Shown: piece by piece, positions 14,301-24,796 of the stretch
Position numbering within the stretch: the first letter of the stretch is position 1
How the letters are laid out: each line of letters starts with the position of its first letter
NCBI GenBank assembly: GCA_023512835.1
Contig: CM042086.1
Span: 15,512,309 to 15,576,308, forward strand
Origin: Taxillus chinensis
Lineage: Eukaryota; Streptophyta; Magnoliopsida; Santalales; Loranthaceae
Length of the DNA stretch: 64,000 nucleotides
Direction of reading: 5' to 3'
Position numbers and translations under genes: made by a program
The notes under the pieces: model-generated
Told to the model about the DNA's origin: nothing
Seen by the model: the letters and a program-made list of their open reading frames with translations, nothing else
The model's database searches: none

Positions 14301-17205
14301 TTGTCCCTCATTGCATTCTGTAAAGTTTTTAATGGGAGTGGAATGCGCATGTGTTTGATGATTAGGAGAGACATGCTATTGAGCTTTCTTGTAATTTTTT
14401 TTTACATTATTTGGGAGATTGGATGTATGTTTTGGGCGGTCTCTATTTTTCTTTCATTTGTGATATTGTCGATGATTGTTCCTTTTGAGTTGATTGTATT
14501 TTTATTATAATTTTATTTTTTCTCACTCCTTGTTTGCGATTTTCTTCTTTTAATAAAGTTTGTCTTATCAAAATAAAAATTTATTTTGTTATATTGGATA
14601 TTTCAAGATAACTATGAAGATTTAATTTAGTATTTTAGTGAAATTTTATTTGATATTTTTAGTATGATTTTATTCATTTAAAACTAATTTTATGTAATTT
14701 TAATTCTATTTTATTTCTTTTAGATTTCTTTTCCTTTTTTTTGTCGTTCTTTTCCTTTTCCATCTCACCATACACCATAGGGTCCGTATTGGACCATCTT
14801 TATCAAATATTTTATCAAAAATTTCAGTGTCCAACTCGAGGAATTTCCCTACAACTCCAATAATATCAAGCCTGGCAGGAAACAGAGCCAATTCAACAGA
14901 TTTATGCAGGGAAAGGAACCATTACAAAGGAAGTGCCATTTCCACGGACAGTTTGACCACTTTTCTAGGAGCAGTTTTAAAATACTGAAATGAAGCTCCA
15001 CACCCAATAATCTCAACTGTGCAAAACTGCAACTTTTCATTTTATCTTCAATGTACTAGTCATTTCTTGTTTTGGTTGATGCTCTCTCTACATTGGCTCA
15101 GACTTGTTAGATATATTACATTTGAATTCAATATCAGATCTGGAGTGTTTGAGGCTTGCTCAAAATTTGTTGCTCAAAAAGACCCATCAACTTCGAAGGC
15201 ATAAAATGGTTGAAATCCTTAGAATGCTAAAACGTAACACCAGCAAATATGCTGCCAGCTTTTGTCTCATTTACTTGTTTCTGTTATGAAAATATGAATA
15301 CACTCCAAATAGAGCACTGAGGCTTCTATTCAATTCTGAGTTTTCAGGGTATTCACACCTCACTCAATAAATGGACACCTTTCTTACTGTAGTGCTGGAT
15401 CGCTCTCAAGATCCTCATTACATCTCTAAGAGCTCACTGCAGCTGAGCTACTGACCAAACGATCAGTAACACATCATCCCAGCCTTGCTCCTCAAGTTTC
15501 CTCCTTTCTCAGCTGGGTGTTGCCAACAACCACAGCCACTTCTACTTTAAATATTAAAAGTAGAAACCTCTTAACAGTAATCTATTTCTAAAAATCGGCT
15601 TGGACTCCTATCTTGATTGAGACAGTTGGAAAACCGTTTCACCTATGCCAAAAAATGGTCGATTCTTCTTTTTCCCCAGTCAAACCTGTCTAGACAGCCA
15701 TTTTGGACCTCCTATTGTTGACTGTTCGTCTTTCTTTTTTCAAGAGAAAGAAAGAAATTGGAGATAGACGGGAGTAGTGGAGAATGTCAGAAGGAAAATA
15801 ATAATAGCTAGGGATCGACGAATCATCCTCAACGCCTTTCAACCACAACCAGCCATCGCCATAAGCAGCAACCTGACTCCAAAATTCACTTTTGAAGCTG
15901 TATTGAGCCACATCAATGCTGCTACTATATCCTCAACTGTTGACAGGTTCGATCACCATCCTGATAGCTTCCCATCGATGCTGCTCACCGATCAACAATC
16001 GCCACAAGGCTAAAGCATCCAAAACAGCTGGTCACCCCAGCCACATCCATTGCGGCAAGCTGCAGTCTGTGCTGGCATAGCCAGACAGCATCACACGCGG
16101 CCTGCAAATTTTGTCCACAACATTCATCCAAGCTGTGCCAGTCTTCGGCACTGTTGCTAGAGCTGCTAATGCCACCTCAAGAACCGGCGTTGACCATCAA
16201 CTTTCTGCTTCTGCTATTATTTGAACCCTTGAACAAAAAAGCAAAACCTTCCCATAAGCTTTTTTTTATTAAAAACCTTCAGTGTATTCATTTTTAAAGA
16301 TTGAAATTTCAATTGCTTAAGTTGTATACTTGTTTTTGTCGATTAGTACTTTTTGTTTGAAAGTTTGTTTAAATTCGTTCTTTTAGATTCCATAATTATT
16401 CCATAATAGTTGCACATTAGATGGTCATTTTTGTTAGTTTTTGAACTTGAAATAATATATTTTTATATATATATATGTATTTTGTGATATTATTATACAT
16501 TTATACTTATATTTTATATTAAAAATAATTTAAGGGCAATGTTACATGCATGTATACATGTAAGTTGTTTAAATAATCTGTGCAGAATATTTTTATTGCT
16601 GTTGGATTAATATTATTATTATTTTAAAATAATTATACTAATTCAACGGTAGTGAAAGTGTTATTGAGTGAATTACTTACATAATCTATCTGTAAATATG
16701 ATTTTCATTTTCATAATTTAAATATAAAAAATATTTTTAGCCTGTTCAAACGGTTTTATATGGTTCTTTCAATTTTTACAACTTTGCTCCTAATGTGGTT
16801 TAAATTATTCTCCTGCAAAGGAGTGACTAGTGTCTCCCAAACAGGTAATAAGATCCCTTGATGCCACAAAGATAATCTTATTTTAAATGATAAAATTACT
16901 AGTCGAATAACATGACATTATTGAATAGATGTTTTGCAAAATGTTATTCAGAATATGGTGTTGAATGCTTTTTTTTTTGAATCCTAGTGTCAAGCCTTAG
17001 ATAACTTTTTTATATTTATATTTTGCAGGTGTGCGGAGTTCAAGCTCTTAAAGCGTTTTCGCATATCTTTTTGTCGCCATATAAACCTTCCATCGCAAAA
17101 GGAAGCGTGGAGGAACTGGAGCAAAGAGTGTCAACACTAAAACGGCAGCTGGAAGAGGGCGAAGCAGAACTGGAAAGGCTTAGAAAAGGAAAACAGAGTC
17201 TCTGA
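905..17205 (+). CDS. GET3A: GET3A/TRC40-type ATPase for tail-anchored protein insertion
   Basis: Cytosolic homodimeric ATPase that carries tail-anchored membrane proteins to the ER receptor of the GET pathway. I join seven exons: 905-1165, 1558-1679, 7249-7399, 7767-7877, 8010-8148, 8226-8341 and 17029-17205. All have GT-AG borders and matching phases, and they give 358 aa, close to my recollection of Arabidopsis GET3A. The P-loop [10 protein letters not shown] is at residues 27-36, switch [13 protein letters not shown] begins near residue 57, and switch [10 protein letters not shown] begins at residue 141. The hydrophobic client-binding segment with MSLKNKFGG and MTRMFGM follows. The last exon encodes a charged coiled-coil tail. 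The CxxC zinc motif of animal and fungal Get3 is absent near residues 259-266. Introns 2 (5.6 kb) and 6 (8.7 kb) are swollen by mobile elements. The start is the first ATG in frame with the P-loop. Confidence 0.93.
1842..1867 (+). repeat. poly-T/poly-G tract in GET3A intron 2
   Basis: A run of about 8 T is followed by about 17 G. Such long G runs are unusual in AT-rich plant introns and are prone to sequencing and length error. No function is apparent. Confidence 0.8.
2250..2501 (+). repeat. 126-bp tandem duplication in GET3A intron 2
   Basis: Two diverged copies lie head to tail, at about 2250-2375 and 2376-2501. They share the words CTTGATTGGAATGATGT and CAACTCATGATTCAAT in the same order and spacing. 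No coding potential is seen. It looks like an old local duplication. Confidence 0.7.
3051..3374 (-). repeat. Left LTR (3' LTR of the element)
   Basis: It aligns over most of its length with 6822-7170: shared words are AAGAGAAAAATGTACA, ATTAATTCAAACTTG and ATCCAAGGCTTGTCATG. Mismatches and small gaps are frequent, so the insertion is old. The left edge reads TGTTATAGG and the right edge GTCATGGCA. Confidence 0.8.
3417..5800 (-). pseudogene. Broken gypsy pol (protease, partial RT, RNase H, integrase, chromodomain)
   Basis: On the minus strand the pieces run: protease with ATHNFI near 5730; RT C-terminus with the words [18 protein letters not shown] at 5325-5508; RNase H start with ECDAS near 5140; RNase H end with [15 protein letters not shown] near 4830; degraded integrase at 4194-4640; integrase tail and chromodomain at 3417-3947, with [17 protein letters not shown] and ending KQQFP. 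Protease is followed almost directly by the RT C-terminus, so the RT segment carrying the YxDD active site seems deleted near 5510-5580. Several in-frame stops separate the parts. It cannot encode a working polyprotein. Confidence 0.8.
5851..6885 (-). pseudogene. Gag-region remnant of the gypsy element
   Basis: Short minus-strand open stretches sit between the protease and the right LTR, at 5851-6072, 5999-6298 and 6592-6885. The last is rich in P, S, T and N and then reads [13 protein letters not shown], a helix-like pattern seen near gag N-termini. The assignment rests mainly on position; no zinc knuckle is visible. Confidence 0.5.
6822..7170 (-). repeat. Right LTR (5' LTR of the element)
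   Basis: Partner of 3051-3374. The right edge ends GTCATGACA, and the minus-strand start reads TGTCATGACAAG. It ends only 79 bases before GET3A exon 3, so the element sits close to the acceptor without destroying it. Confidence 0.8.
9413..10270. repeat. Degenerate repeat block in GET3A intron 6
   Basis: The stretch 9590-10070 is built from permuted TTGAC, ATTGATC and ATTAACC words. Two longer related units are visible: one at about 9642-9703 and one at 9821-9884, both containing TTGATCATGT followed by CTATAATT. The edges near 9416 (TTTGGTGCACA) and 10250 (TTTGCATACCAAAC) are roughly inverted, so the block may be the core of a TIR element. No coding potential is seen. Confidence 0.4.
10757..10992. 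repeat. Candidate small solo LTR (TGTTGG...CCAACA)
   Basis: A 236-bp segment starts TGTTGGGAG and ends CTCACCAACA, giving the short inverted termini typical of LTRs. Its base composition is more GC-rich than the surrounding intron. The five-base flanks (GCACC and CAATG) do not match, and no partner copy lies in the window. This is only a suggestion. Confidence 0.25.
11340..11373 (+). repeat. (CT)n microsatellite
   Basis: A pure CT run in GET3A intron 6. No function is visible. Confidence 0.9.
12563..13476. mobile_element. Non-autonomous TIR element, Mutator-like, in GET3A intron 6
   Basis: The ends are inverted: GTAGTCAAAAGCGCT at 12567 against AGCGTTTTGACTAC-type sequence ending at 13474. 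More GCGCTTAAGCGC-like words lie just inside each end. The flanks read TGCCCCAAAAT (12552-12562) and TGCCCAAAAT (13477-13486), a 10-11 bp duplication with one indel, which fits the 9-11 bp target duplications of Mutator-like elements. Inside are a GC-rich block with CGACGACG triplets (about 12770-12960) and an AT-rich tandem block. No transposase is seen. The small open frames in it are products of the triplet repeat. Confidence 0.65.
13120..13300. repeat. AT-rich tandem repeat inside the Mutator-like element
   Basis: About three copies of a 55-60 base unit repeat the words ATTATTTAAACTTA, GTAAGATATA and GTTATATTAAATAAT, with drift between copies. Confidence 0.65.
14220..14578 (+). mobile_element. 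5'-truncated LINE (3' end)
   Basis: The end reads TTTAATAAAG, then CTTATCAAAA and an A-rich tail, almost the same as the end near 41890-41920. Upstream frames show fragments such as WWVVPHCIL and LLSFL, which resemble the tryptophan-rich tail downstream of reverse transcriptase in plant L1-type LINEs, but with stops and frameshifts. It is about 360 bp and clearly dead. Confidence 0.45.
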
Positions 17206-17346
17206 TTTGTCTAAGCTACCTTCCACCCCTTCAATTGTAGTCTGTTCTTCCTCCACATCTTTTATGTGAAGAAACAGACGGCACCCAATTGCCGGCTGCC
17301 AAGAAAATTAACTCATTCATTGATAATTCTTCGTTTTTGTTTGTTT

Positions 17347-17390
<44 letters not shown>

Positions 17391-17560
17391 CCCCTCCTCT
17401 TCCTGTAGTTTAGTTTACCTTAGTTTAGTTATTTTCAGTTTTCTTTTCATGGTTGTGGTGGTGTGTAGCATAACTTGTGTAAGAAAATAATTCATCAGTA
17501 GTTGAATACCTTGTGTTGAGCCTTGTGGTCTTGTCAAATATCAACCATTGTTTTGATGAT
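17206..17560 (+). other. GET3A 3' untranslated region with (CT)n run
   Basis: Follows the GET3A stop codon. It holds a CT microsatellite at about 17350-17388. The poly(A) site is not certain. Confidence 0.5.
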
Positions 17561-18735
17561 CCAATTGGTGTCTTAGGCCAACCGTCTTCCAGAAACGGAA
17601 AGAAGCGTACATGCAAACTAACACCACCACCTCCATCACCCAGACTCCAAAAGCCAAAGTAAAAATAAAGAATTATTATAGCATAGACTTTTTTTAAAAA
17701 AAAGTTTTTTTTAATGTGCAAAACCTATGATGTAGGCTTGTTTTTTTATGTATTGGCTCGAGACAAAAATGCATTTTTGATTATTCAAAAATCCAGTTGA
17801 CGAGGATAAAAGAACAGAGTTTGTCGATCGCTCATGGGATAAATGACAGCCTTCATAGTGCATTTTTATCATATATATAAGACAAACTGTTGAACAATAG
17901 AGTTTGTTGAGAAAATACAACTTCAACTAGTTCTCCAAGAAATCGAATATCTAAGTTTTATTAAAATTGTGTTCTACGAAATTATGAAAATACCCTTGTA
18001 TGTATAAAATAATAATTTAATTAATTTAAATAACTCAAAATACCTATATCATATTCTAAAAAAACTGTGGAATATTAATATTAAAGTTTTGTAAATTTGT
18101 TTTAGATAGATAAGTAATTTTTTATTTAAAAATAATATGAAATGTCATTTAAATGGATGCATGTGGCTCCTTCATAATTTTACCAGACCTTACTTGGATT
18201 TATAAGGTTGTTGAGAAAGCTTGGTGGCTAGAATTCCCTACAACTTACAATTTACCATTAAAAGCCATAACCCTTCATACACAACACTCTATCCTTTGAC
18301 GACAGCAGTACTTTTTCTTGCAAATTTTCAATAAGAACCCTGCAATTTTGTTACAAATACAAGTAAAATGCTTCAAAAAGGCCTGCTCAACTTGATAGAG
18401 GACAATCAAAAAGCTGGAATTCGAAATTCACCGCTGCAAAAAAGGGACGGGAAAGGGAAAAAAAATGCAACATAAAAAATTCGCCTCTAAGAAGTCTGAC
18501 CCAATTTTTTTAAGAACAATATAAATAATCTGGCAGCCAACTTTTTAAGGGAAATGAAAGTAATACAACAGGCATATGAAACACTTAGCAGGCAACCTTT
18601 AAAGGGAAATGTAAGTAATACAACAGACACATGAAACACTTATTTCAAAAAATAAATAGGTTGGCCATCTAATAACCATACTTAAAATAACCGCCCATAT
18701 TGCAACTGAATTGTCGTATAAAGCCAAACTCGCAC
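17560..18735. other. Convergent intergenic region, GET3A to VHA-D
   Basis: AT-rich, with no gene. It separates the 3' ends of two convergent genes. A near duplicate of about 60 bases (GGGAAATG, AAGTAATACAACAG, CA-ATGAAACACTTA) lies at 18547-18645 and probably falls in the VHA-D 3' untranslated region. Confidence 0.5.
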
Positions 18736-19521
18736 CTAGAAAATGATGTCCTCATCTCTATTCAACCCAGCATTCAACAAGTCGTGCGCTGAGTTTATTG
18801 ATGTCCCCTTCTGCAACAACACATTCCCTGCACACTGATCCGCTGCAAACAGTTTGGCAGATGCCTTCTGCCGCTCAATCTCCCTCTTCTTGTACCCCTG
18901 GATTTTCTTCAACCTGAAAAAGTCTTCTCTCTCCAACTCATCCAACTCCCCTTTTATATAACTGATTGTATTCTCCAGCCTTGGTTTCACCACATTCTCC
19001 AGGGCATTAACCCTCCGGTTTGTGGTCTTGATCGCTACATCCAATGTCAGAAACGATGTCTGGAGTGAAGCCAGCTCCACTAGGACCTCGATTGATTTTA
19101 TATATGCAGCCCGGCACTGCTGGATTTGCTGCCCACCTCGGGCCAGCCCAGTCAAGTCATTCTTTACCTCTCCCTCAGTGAAGTGCTCAAACTTAGGTAG
19201 CTTCACACCAGCAACATTCTCCTGTCGAGACCGCACCTTGAGAGAGGCACTTTGCACGTTCTCGAGGACAATGTGCTTGATGTTCTCACCAGCAACATAT
19301 TTAGCTTCAGTCAGGGCAAAGGATGAGTTCTTCATTATTTCACCCATGGATTCTTTAGTAGATACAATCTTCTTGAGGATTTGTCGGAACTGCACAGTCA
19401 AAGCATCACTCTTCTTTTTCAAGAGAGCATGACCCCTCGTCGCACCAACAAGGCGGGCCTTCACAACTCCAAGCATTGTGACAGTGGGAACCACATTCAA
19501 GCGCTGGCTTTGGCCAGACAT
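18736..19521 (-). CDS. VHA-D: V-type proton ATPase subunit D
   Basis: Central-stalk subunit of the V1 sector of the vacuolar H+-ATPase, linking ATP hydrolysis to rotation of the membrane ring at vacuole and trans-Golgi membranes. The coding sequence is unbroken and gives 261 aa, the length I recall for the Arabidopsis protein. It carries the family's conserved stretches MLGVVKARLVGATRGHALLK near residue 15, KYVAGENIKH, LTGLARGGQQ, TTNRRVNALENVVKPRLENT and SYIKGELDELEREDFFRLKK. Long heptad-rich helices at both ends form the coiled-coil shaft. The frame stays open for 33 codons upstream, but the start is set at MSGQSQRLNVVP because it matches the family N-terminus and an intron acceptor lies just before it. 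The C-terminus ends in DEDIIF, much like DSDIIF in Arabidopsis. Confidence 0.97.
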   Translation of the reverse strand: MSGQSQRLNVVPTVTMLGVVKARLVGATRGHALLKKKSDALTVQFRQILKKIVSTKESMGEIMKNSSFALTEAKYVAGENIKHIVLENVQSASLKVRSRQENVAGVKLPKFEHFTEGEVKNDLTGLARGGQQIQQCRAAYIKSIEVLVELASLQTSFLTLDVAIKTTNRRVNALENVVKPRLENTISYIKGELDELEREDFFRLKKIQGYKKREIERQKASAKLFAADQCAGNVLLQKGTSINSAHDLLNAGLNRDEDIIF

Positions 19522-19529
19522 CTTTACTA

Positions 19530-20963
19530 CTAAAACAGATAAAATGTAATCAATACTACAACAATAAAATGCAAGGGAAGCATTTGGAATTTGCAAAAAA
19601 CAACACCTGAAATCAACCAACTACACGTCTTCAGCAACAAACAATGGTATCAATATTTCAACAAAGTTTTTTTTTTTTTTTTTAAAATAACACCCACAAC
19701 ATTGGCAAGTAGTGCAGTAGGAAAGGAAAGGAGAAAAAAGAAAAGAAAAGAAAAAGTGAGATGAATACCAATTACAATGTGAAAAATAATGATCTTCAAA
19801 ATAAATGGTAAGAAAATCAAACAAATGATTAACAAAAAGTAAAAATCAAATCAAACCAAATCAAATCACAAGTCTCAATCCCAATAATCCCAATAATATG
19901 ATGTCGGCTATATGAACCTAAGCACATTTATATATGATCTAATATCCAGATCTTTCTCTTTCAAATATTTCTATCGGCTATCATTTTTTTAAATCTAATA
20001 ATTTCATATGTTTTTTTATAACTTTCATTTAAGTCATTTTTTTTCATTTCAATTTTTACCTCATTCAATATTAATCTTTTCCCTCATCCTAATAGACGCA
20101 TCCATTATACATCTTAAATGATCAAACTAATGTAAGCGATTGTCTTTAAACATATCTATAATTGAAGCACTCTATCAATATGACCAATATCATTATTTCA
20201 AATTTTGTTTATCCTAATCTTAACACACATCCATATTAACATTTGCATCTCAACGACACATTGAACTTCTGTGTATATTGCTTCTTATTAGCTCAATACT
20301 CTTTCATATACTCTTTCAATACTCTTTCCTATAAAAGTTCCCTTTTAAATTAAGTAACATATTGCTGTCTTACAAAACACTCATTGCTCTTCTCCACTAA
20401 AGCTATCTGGATTTAATCATATAGTTGCCATCACTACTTGGCTAAATTATCAACTCTAGGTACTTAAAACATTTTACAACTTTAAGATTGCGTGAACTAA
20501 ACCAATAAGCACTACAACAAACAATGCCAGAAAGTAAAAGCCCGATACAAGGAACAAGAAACACAAAATAAAAAAAAATTTAAAAAATTGAATCATGGAA
20601 ACGATGATTTAAAATTAAAAAAAACAATAAAACAATAAAGCTACCTTAGTAAGACAATGAAGGAAAATCCCAAAACATCGGCAGTAAATCAAACAATAGA
20701 AAAAAGAAAAAGATTTTTAAAAAAAATCATATGGGAAACCCCCAGACCACAGCCGATACAATATCCATATCAATCACAGCCAAAGCGAGTTGTAATGTAA
20801 TCACGAAAACAAAAATCTTTTTTTAAAACAGAATTGATATGGACACGGATCTAGAATTCATGGGAGTTGGCATGCCCATATCAGATCCTACAGAATTGGA
20901 ACACAAAACAAACCCATATCGAAAGACCTAACGAAGAATAAAAATGAGAGGAAATTGCCATAC
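19530..20963 (-). other. 5'-leader intron of VHA-D
   Basis: The acceptor TTTTAG (minus strand) lies about 8 bases before the start codon. A candidate donor CCAA|GTATGG lies at 20963. The 1.4 kb between is AT-rich with poly-T stretches and no coding potential. Inferred from splice signals only; a transcript would settle it. Confidence 0.55.
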
Positions 20964-21135
20964 TTGGAAATCGGTAACCGAGAGAAGAGGAAACTTCGCG
21001 GCGGAGGCGGAGGCGGAGGCGGAGGCGGAGGCGGGACCTGGTGCGTCGTCGTCGGAGGAGGAGGGGGAGGGAAAACGAGAAGGAGCGAAGGGATAGCGTA
21101 ACGAAGAAGGGGTTCGCTTCGATCTTCTAACTTTT
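20964..21135 (-). promoter_or_regulatory. GC-rich 5' leader exon of VHA-D
   Basis: The only GC-rich block between VHA-D and URM1, it contains a (GGCGGA)n hexanucleotide run at 20999-21034 on the + strand, plus CTCCTC pyrimidine runs on the transcript strand. This fits a transcribed non-coding first exon and core promoter. An open frame here encoding polyproline is a product of the repeat. Confidence 0.5.
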
Positions 21136-22449
21136 TCATGCCACTACCGACTGCAAATTACAATTTCACGGCCTTCTAAAACGGTGACGTTCACTTAAAA
21201 TAAACTACCATCTTACATTTTTAAAAAAAAATATATGATCAGAATAAAATAAAATAATAGGTTTTGATGAGAGAGTCATTTTTATTTTATATATTTTATA
21301 AAAATATAAAATTGAATAATAATATTTCAATAAAAATAAAATATATGTCAAATATTTTTAAAATTACATAATTCATCATAGTTTAATATAAATAACCGCA
21401 TATCGTAATACTATAAACAACTATATTTTAGTATTTTACAGGGCTATACCGGATATATTGCCCCTGCAATACACATACAACATGCTACATTAATGTCCTC
21501 AATATAATATTATTTCTAGTTAGAGTCCACTCTCAAATTTATTATTTTTTTCAAACTTATATATATATATATATTTATCGTAAGACTAACTTTCAAAGCA
21601 CAACAATAACATTAGCATCCATATTAGTTTCTTCAAAATATTCTTATTTAAAAACTTAGAAAAACTTTTAGCTAAAACTACACTGCAGTCCTTCAAATCA
21701 TAAAATTTAGAGAGACAAACTAGGACAATTTTGTCAAAGCTGTATTTTCAAAAAAAAAAAAAAAAAAAAAAAAAACTAGCCTGGTTCCTTCGATCACAAA
21801 CTAGCATGCCCTCAAAAGTACATGAATAAAGCTATGCTAAATCTTTTGAAAATGCAGCAACACTTTGATTCGTTCATTTGTTATTCACCAAATTTTTCCC
21901 ACCCATCGATGCATGAAAAGTCAGCTGGTGCATGAACTAGAGCCATAACACATCTCTACAAGTTCCGTGCGAGATTAGCGCGCAAGCACTAAATCCATAA
22001 ACTCCAAATTGAAGCTAATTGACATTTCTCATGTTCTTCCCAATCCAACGTTCATGCCATTCACTTCTGAAATTAATTTCACCCGATATCCTACTAGGCA
22101 TTTAAAATACTTAAAATCATTAAAACATCAAACAAAGTTAGAAACTAATTAAAAACCAACACCCAATGACCAGATGATAAATTAAGGCCCATTTTTGCAC
22201 TATTGGCAATAAGACACCATGAATGTTTATCAAGACACTTACACGGGGGAAAAAAAGTTTGGAAATATAAAATCTCAAGATTTTTTAGTGGACTGCATTA
22301 AAATTCATCATCTCCCAGAGAGGAGGCATAAGGTGAAGCCGCTGTCAGCTTGTTTGGGTTTATGCTTTAAGGTAGTGAAATCTTCAGGGGATGCTTCCAG
22401 AAGATAACACAACATGCAACTTAAAGATCAGATAACAGCTTTTCTGATG
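21136..22449. other. VHA-D upstream / URM1 downstream region
   Basis: AT-rich, no gene. It contains an A run of about 25 bases (21750-21775) and a TA run near 21558. The VHA-D promoter lies at the left end and the URM1 3' untranslated region at the right end. Confidence 0.5.
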
Positions 22450-23771
22450 CTATCCACCATGCAAGGTTGAAATGAAAACAATCACATCCTTTTCTTCCAG
22501 CTTTGTGTCAAGCTGGCCACTCAGCTCCCAGTCACAGTCATTCACAAGAACAAGAACTCCAGGCCTCCTGCATGACAAACCAGAGCATATACCCACCATA
22601 AAAACAACAGTAAAAAACATTTAAGTATGATATATATTTCATGTCTATCCATGAATAATTGCTGAGTTTGAGCATACATTTGAATGTCTTAATTGGGACT
22701 GTTTTATTTGGGGCAAAACACTACATCGATAAGCATAGTTTTTTGTGGAATATGCATACATCTGAAATGAGCAATATAAACCATTGATTGTCTTCATTAA
22801 GACTTTTAGTGGAGGACAAACATCTGGTGTTGAAAATATTCCTGTCATTTGGTTGTCAAATTTGTATTTCCCCATATGAACTATGAAGGAAAATGTCTCC
22901 CTTTTCACCCTTCTAAATGTTTGAACATTCAAATGTCCAATAAAATTTAAAACAAAAAAAAAAGACTTATTTTTGAAATAAAAGTAGACTATAAACAAAA
23001 TTTTCCAAGGAAATTTATTTTTTATCTATCGCACTGTACTTAAATGTGTTTTAAGTTTTGACACCATATTTTCACTGGTTTAACTTAAAATGAACAATGC
23101 ATGTATCAACACATTTCAGAAGAAAGACAGTAAGCCACCCAAACCAAATCAATGAAATGGAAAATTCCAAAAACTGCTTAATACTCACACAGAATCTCCC
23201 TTCATGAACATTTCAGGCCTCTCCTTGATTAAATTGGCACGAATCCAAGAGAGCAAATCTTTCATGATTAGCTGAAAAGGAATACGCAGCATATATCACA
23301 CTATTCCAAAGTAAGATTTTAAAAAACCCATCTTTCGAGTTTTGAGCTGCAGCACAGCCCAGTTGAAAACAAAAATTCACCTCCTTTTTGCCTTCTTTAT
23401 CATCAACATTAACCAGATGGACCTTTTTGTGTGATTCACATAGAAGCTCTAGCCCACCACTGCAATAGAATACATATACACAGGAGTCTAAGATTAACAT
23501 TAAGCTCGTTATAGGAACAAAAGGAGCTAGTCATATTCTTGGTCCTTGTTTTATTATCTTATATCTCTCTCCCCAGGGAACAACAATCAAGCCTCACATT
23601 CATGACTAGTCAGTTATGAATTATAACATTAAGATTAACATGTAGCCACCCACAAGAATCATGCCAGCTTAGCAGAACAACATGAAGAGACTATGAATAT
23701 CCTCGGCGATGGTTAAAACCTCAGAGGCGTAGAGAGAAAGGTGCGTACCCAAATTCGAGGGTGAGTTGCAT
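22450..23771 (-). CDS. URM1: Ubiquitin-related modifier 1 (sulfur carrier for tRNA thiolation)
   Basis: Small ubiquitin-fold protein whose C-terminal glycine is thiocarboxylated. It donates sulfur for 2-thiouridine at the wobble position of cytosolic tRNAs and can also be conjugated to proteins. Four exons are joined on the minus strand: 23749-23771, 23381-23459, 23189-23271 and 22450-22567. Phases match and the product is 100 aa. The N-terminus [14 protein letters not shown], the middle [20 protein letters not shown], the stretch [17 protein letters not shown] and the end FISTLHGG match the family throughout. The obligatory C-terminal Gly-Gly is the last pair before the stop. The first coding exon is only 23 bases, so automated gene finders may miss it. 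It is divergent from the MEE50-like gene. Confidence 0.95.
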
Positions 23772-24796
23772 CTCCGAACGATTCGGAACAAAATCAAAGA
23801 AACCCTAGAAGAGACGCCAAAGATTCACAAGTCCACTATGGGTGCCGTCGCTGCCGTCACATCTACCACGGCGAAGAAGACGCCACCGATGCCTCTACTT
23901 GTCTCTAGAGTCTGCGGTGAGAAAACAAATTAGAGCTTCAGAACCCGCAGCGCCTGCAAGCATACCATTTTTCATATTAACATAATATTTGAATATAAAT
24001 AGGTAAATATAATTTAAGTATTAATTATTAATTATCTTTTCTTATTACTAAAATATTATTACATGTATTTAAAAATTATAAATTAAAATGATATTTTATA
24101 TTTAATATTAGACTTATTATATAGATATTGATTCATATATTTTGTTACGTGTTCACACGACGCCTATACATTGATAATATTATATATTTATGTGAAAGTA
24201 ATATTATATGTCTATATGTGATTACTATTATTAAAATATAATAAATTATATAATATAAAGACTGGTATTAGCAAATTCGGACCCTCGTGTATGATCAAGA
24301 AAGATGAGAGTATATTTTATATTTATTAAATTATATTTACTCAATTTTATGTAAATTTGCTGCAATTATAATTTTTTAAAAATAATTGTCAATTAATTTC
24401 TATTATATTTGAAAAAAACATGAAAAGTGAGGTAAGATAAGTATTAAATTACGATTATAAATGCACAACTTATTATATAGACTAACAAATGAATAAAATA
24501 AAAAAGAGTCCTATGTTTTGATTTAATATTTCAAGAAGCACATTATTAATGGCAAAAAAAAGATTAAGATGAAAATTTTCTACTAATCTTATCAAATAAA
24601 TATTTACTTGAATTCACCCATTTTAGGTAAAAATTTATTTTTATTTTTGTTTGTTTGTTTTTGTTATTGCATTTTTTTCCTTTTTAAAATACCAGATAGA
24701 GGAAACTTAAATCCAAGCACTTGGCAAAGACCCAAACCTCTATTTTTGGTTCTTCTTCTTCTTCTTCTTCTTCTTCTTCTTCCTCTGCTGCTGTTC
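23772..24796. promoter_or_regulatory. Divergent promoter region, URM1 / MEE50-like
   Basis: About 1 kb between two start codons on opposite strands. The URM1 side to about 23950 is GC-richer and probably leader. The middle (24000-24600) is very AT-rich. A (CTT)n run at 24750-24784 sits just before the MEE50-like start codon and would be in its leader. No individual promoter elements can be named with confidence. Confidence 0.5.

Noticed and set aside
19022..19432. 136-aa open frame on the + strand
   Set aside because: It is the antisense shadow of VHA-D, whose minus-strand frame matches the family end to end.
20888..21139. 83-aa polyproline open frame
   Set aside because: Produced by the hexanucleotide repeat in the VHA-D leader; no homology recognised.
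24608..24796. N-terminal extension of the MEE50-like protein with a poly-Leu stretch, possibly a signal peptide
   Set aside because: The leucines come from a CTT microsatellite, and the family starts at a MAPTE-like methionine; it is more likely leader.
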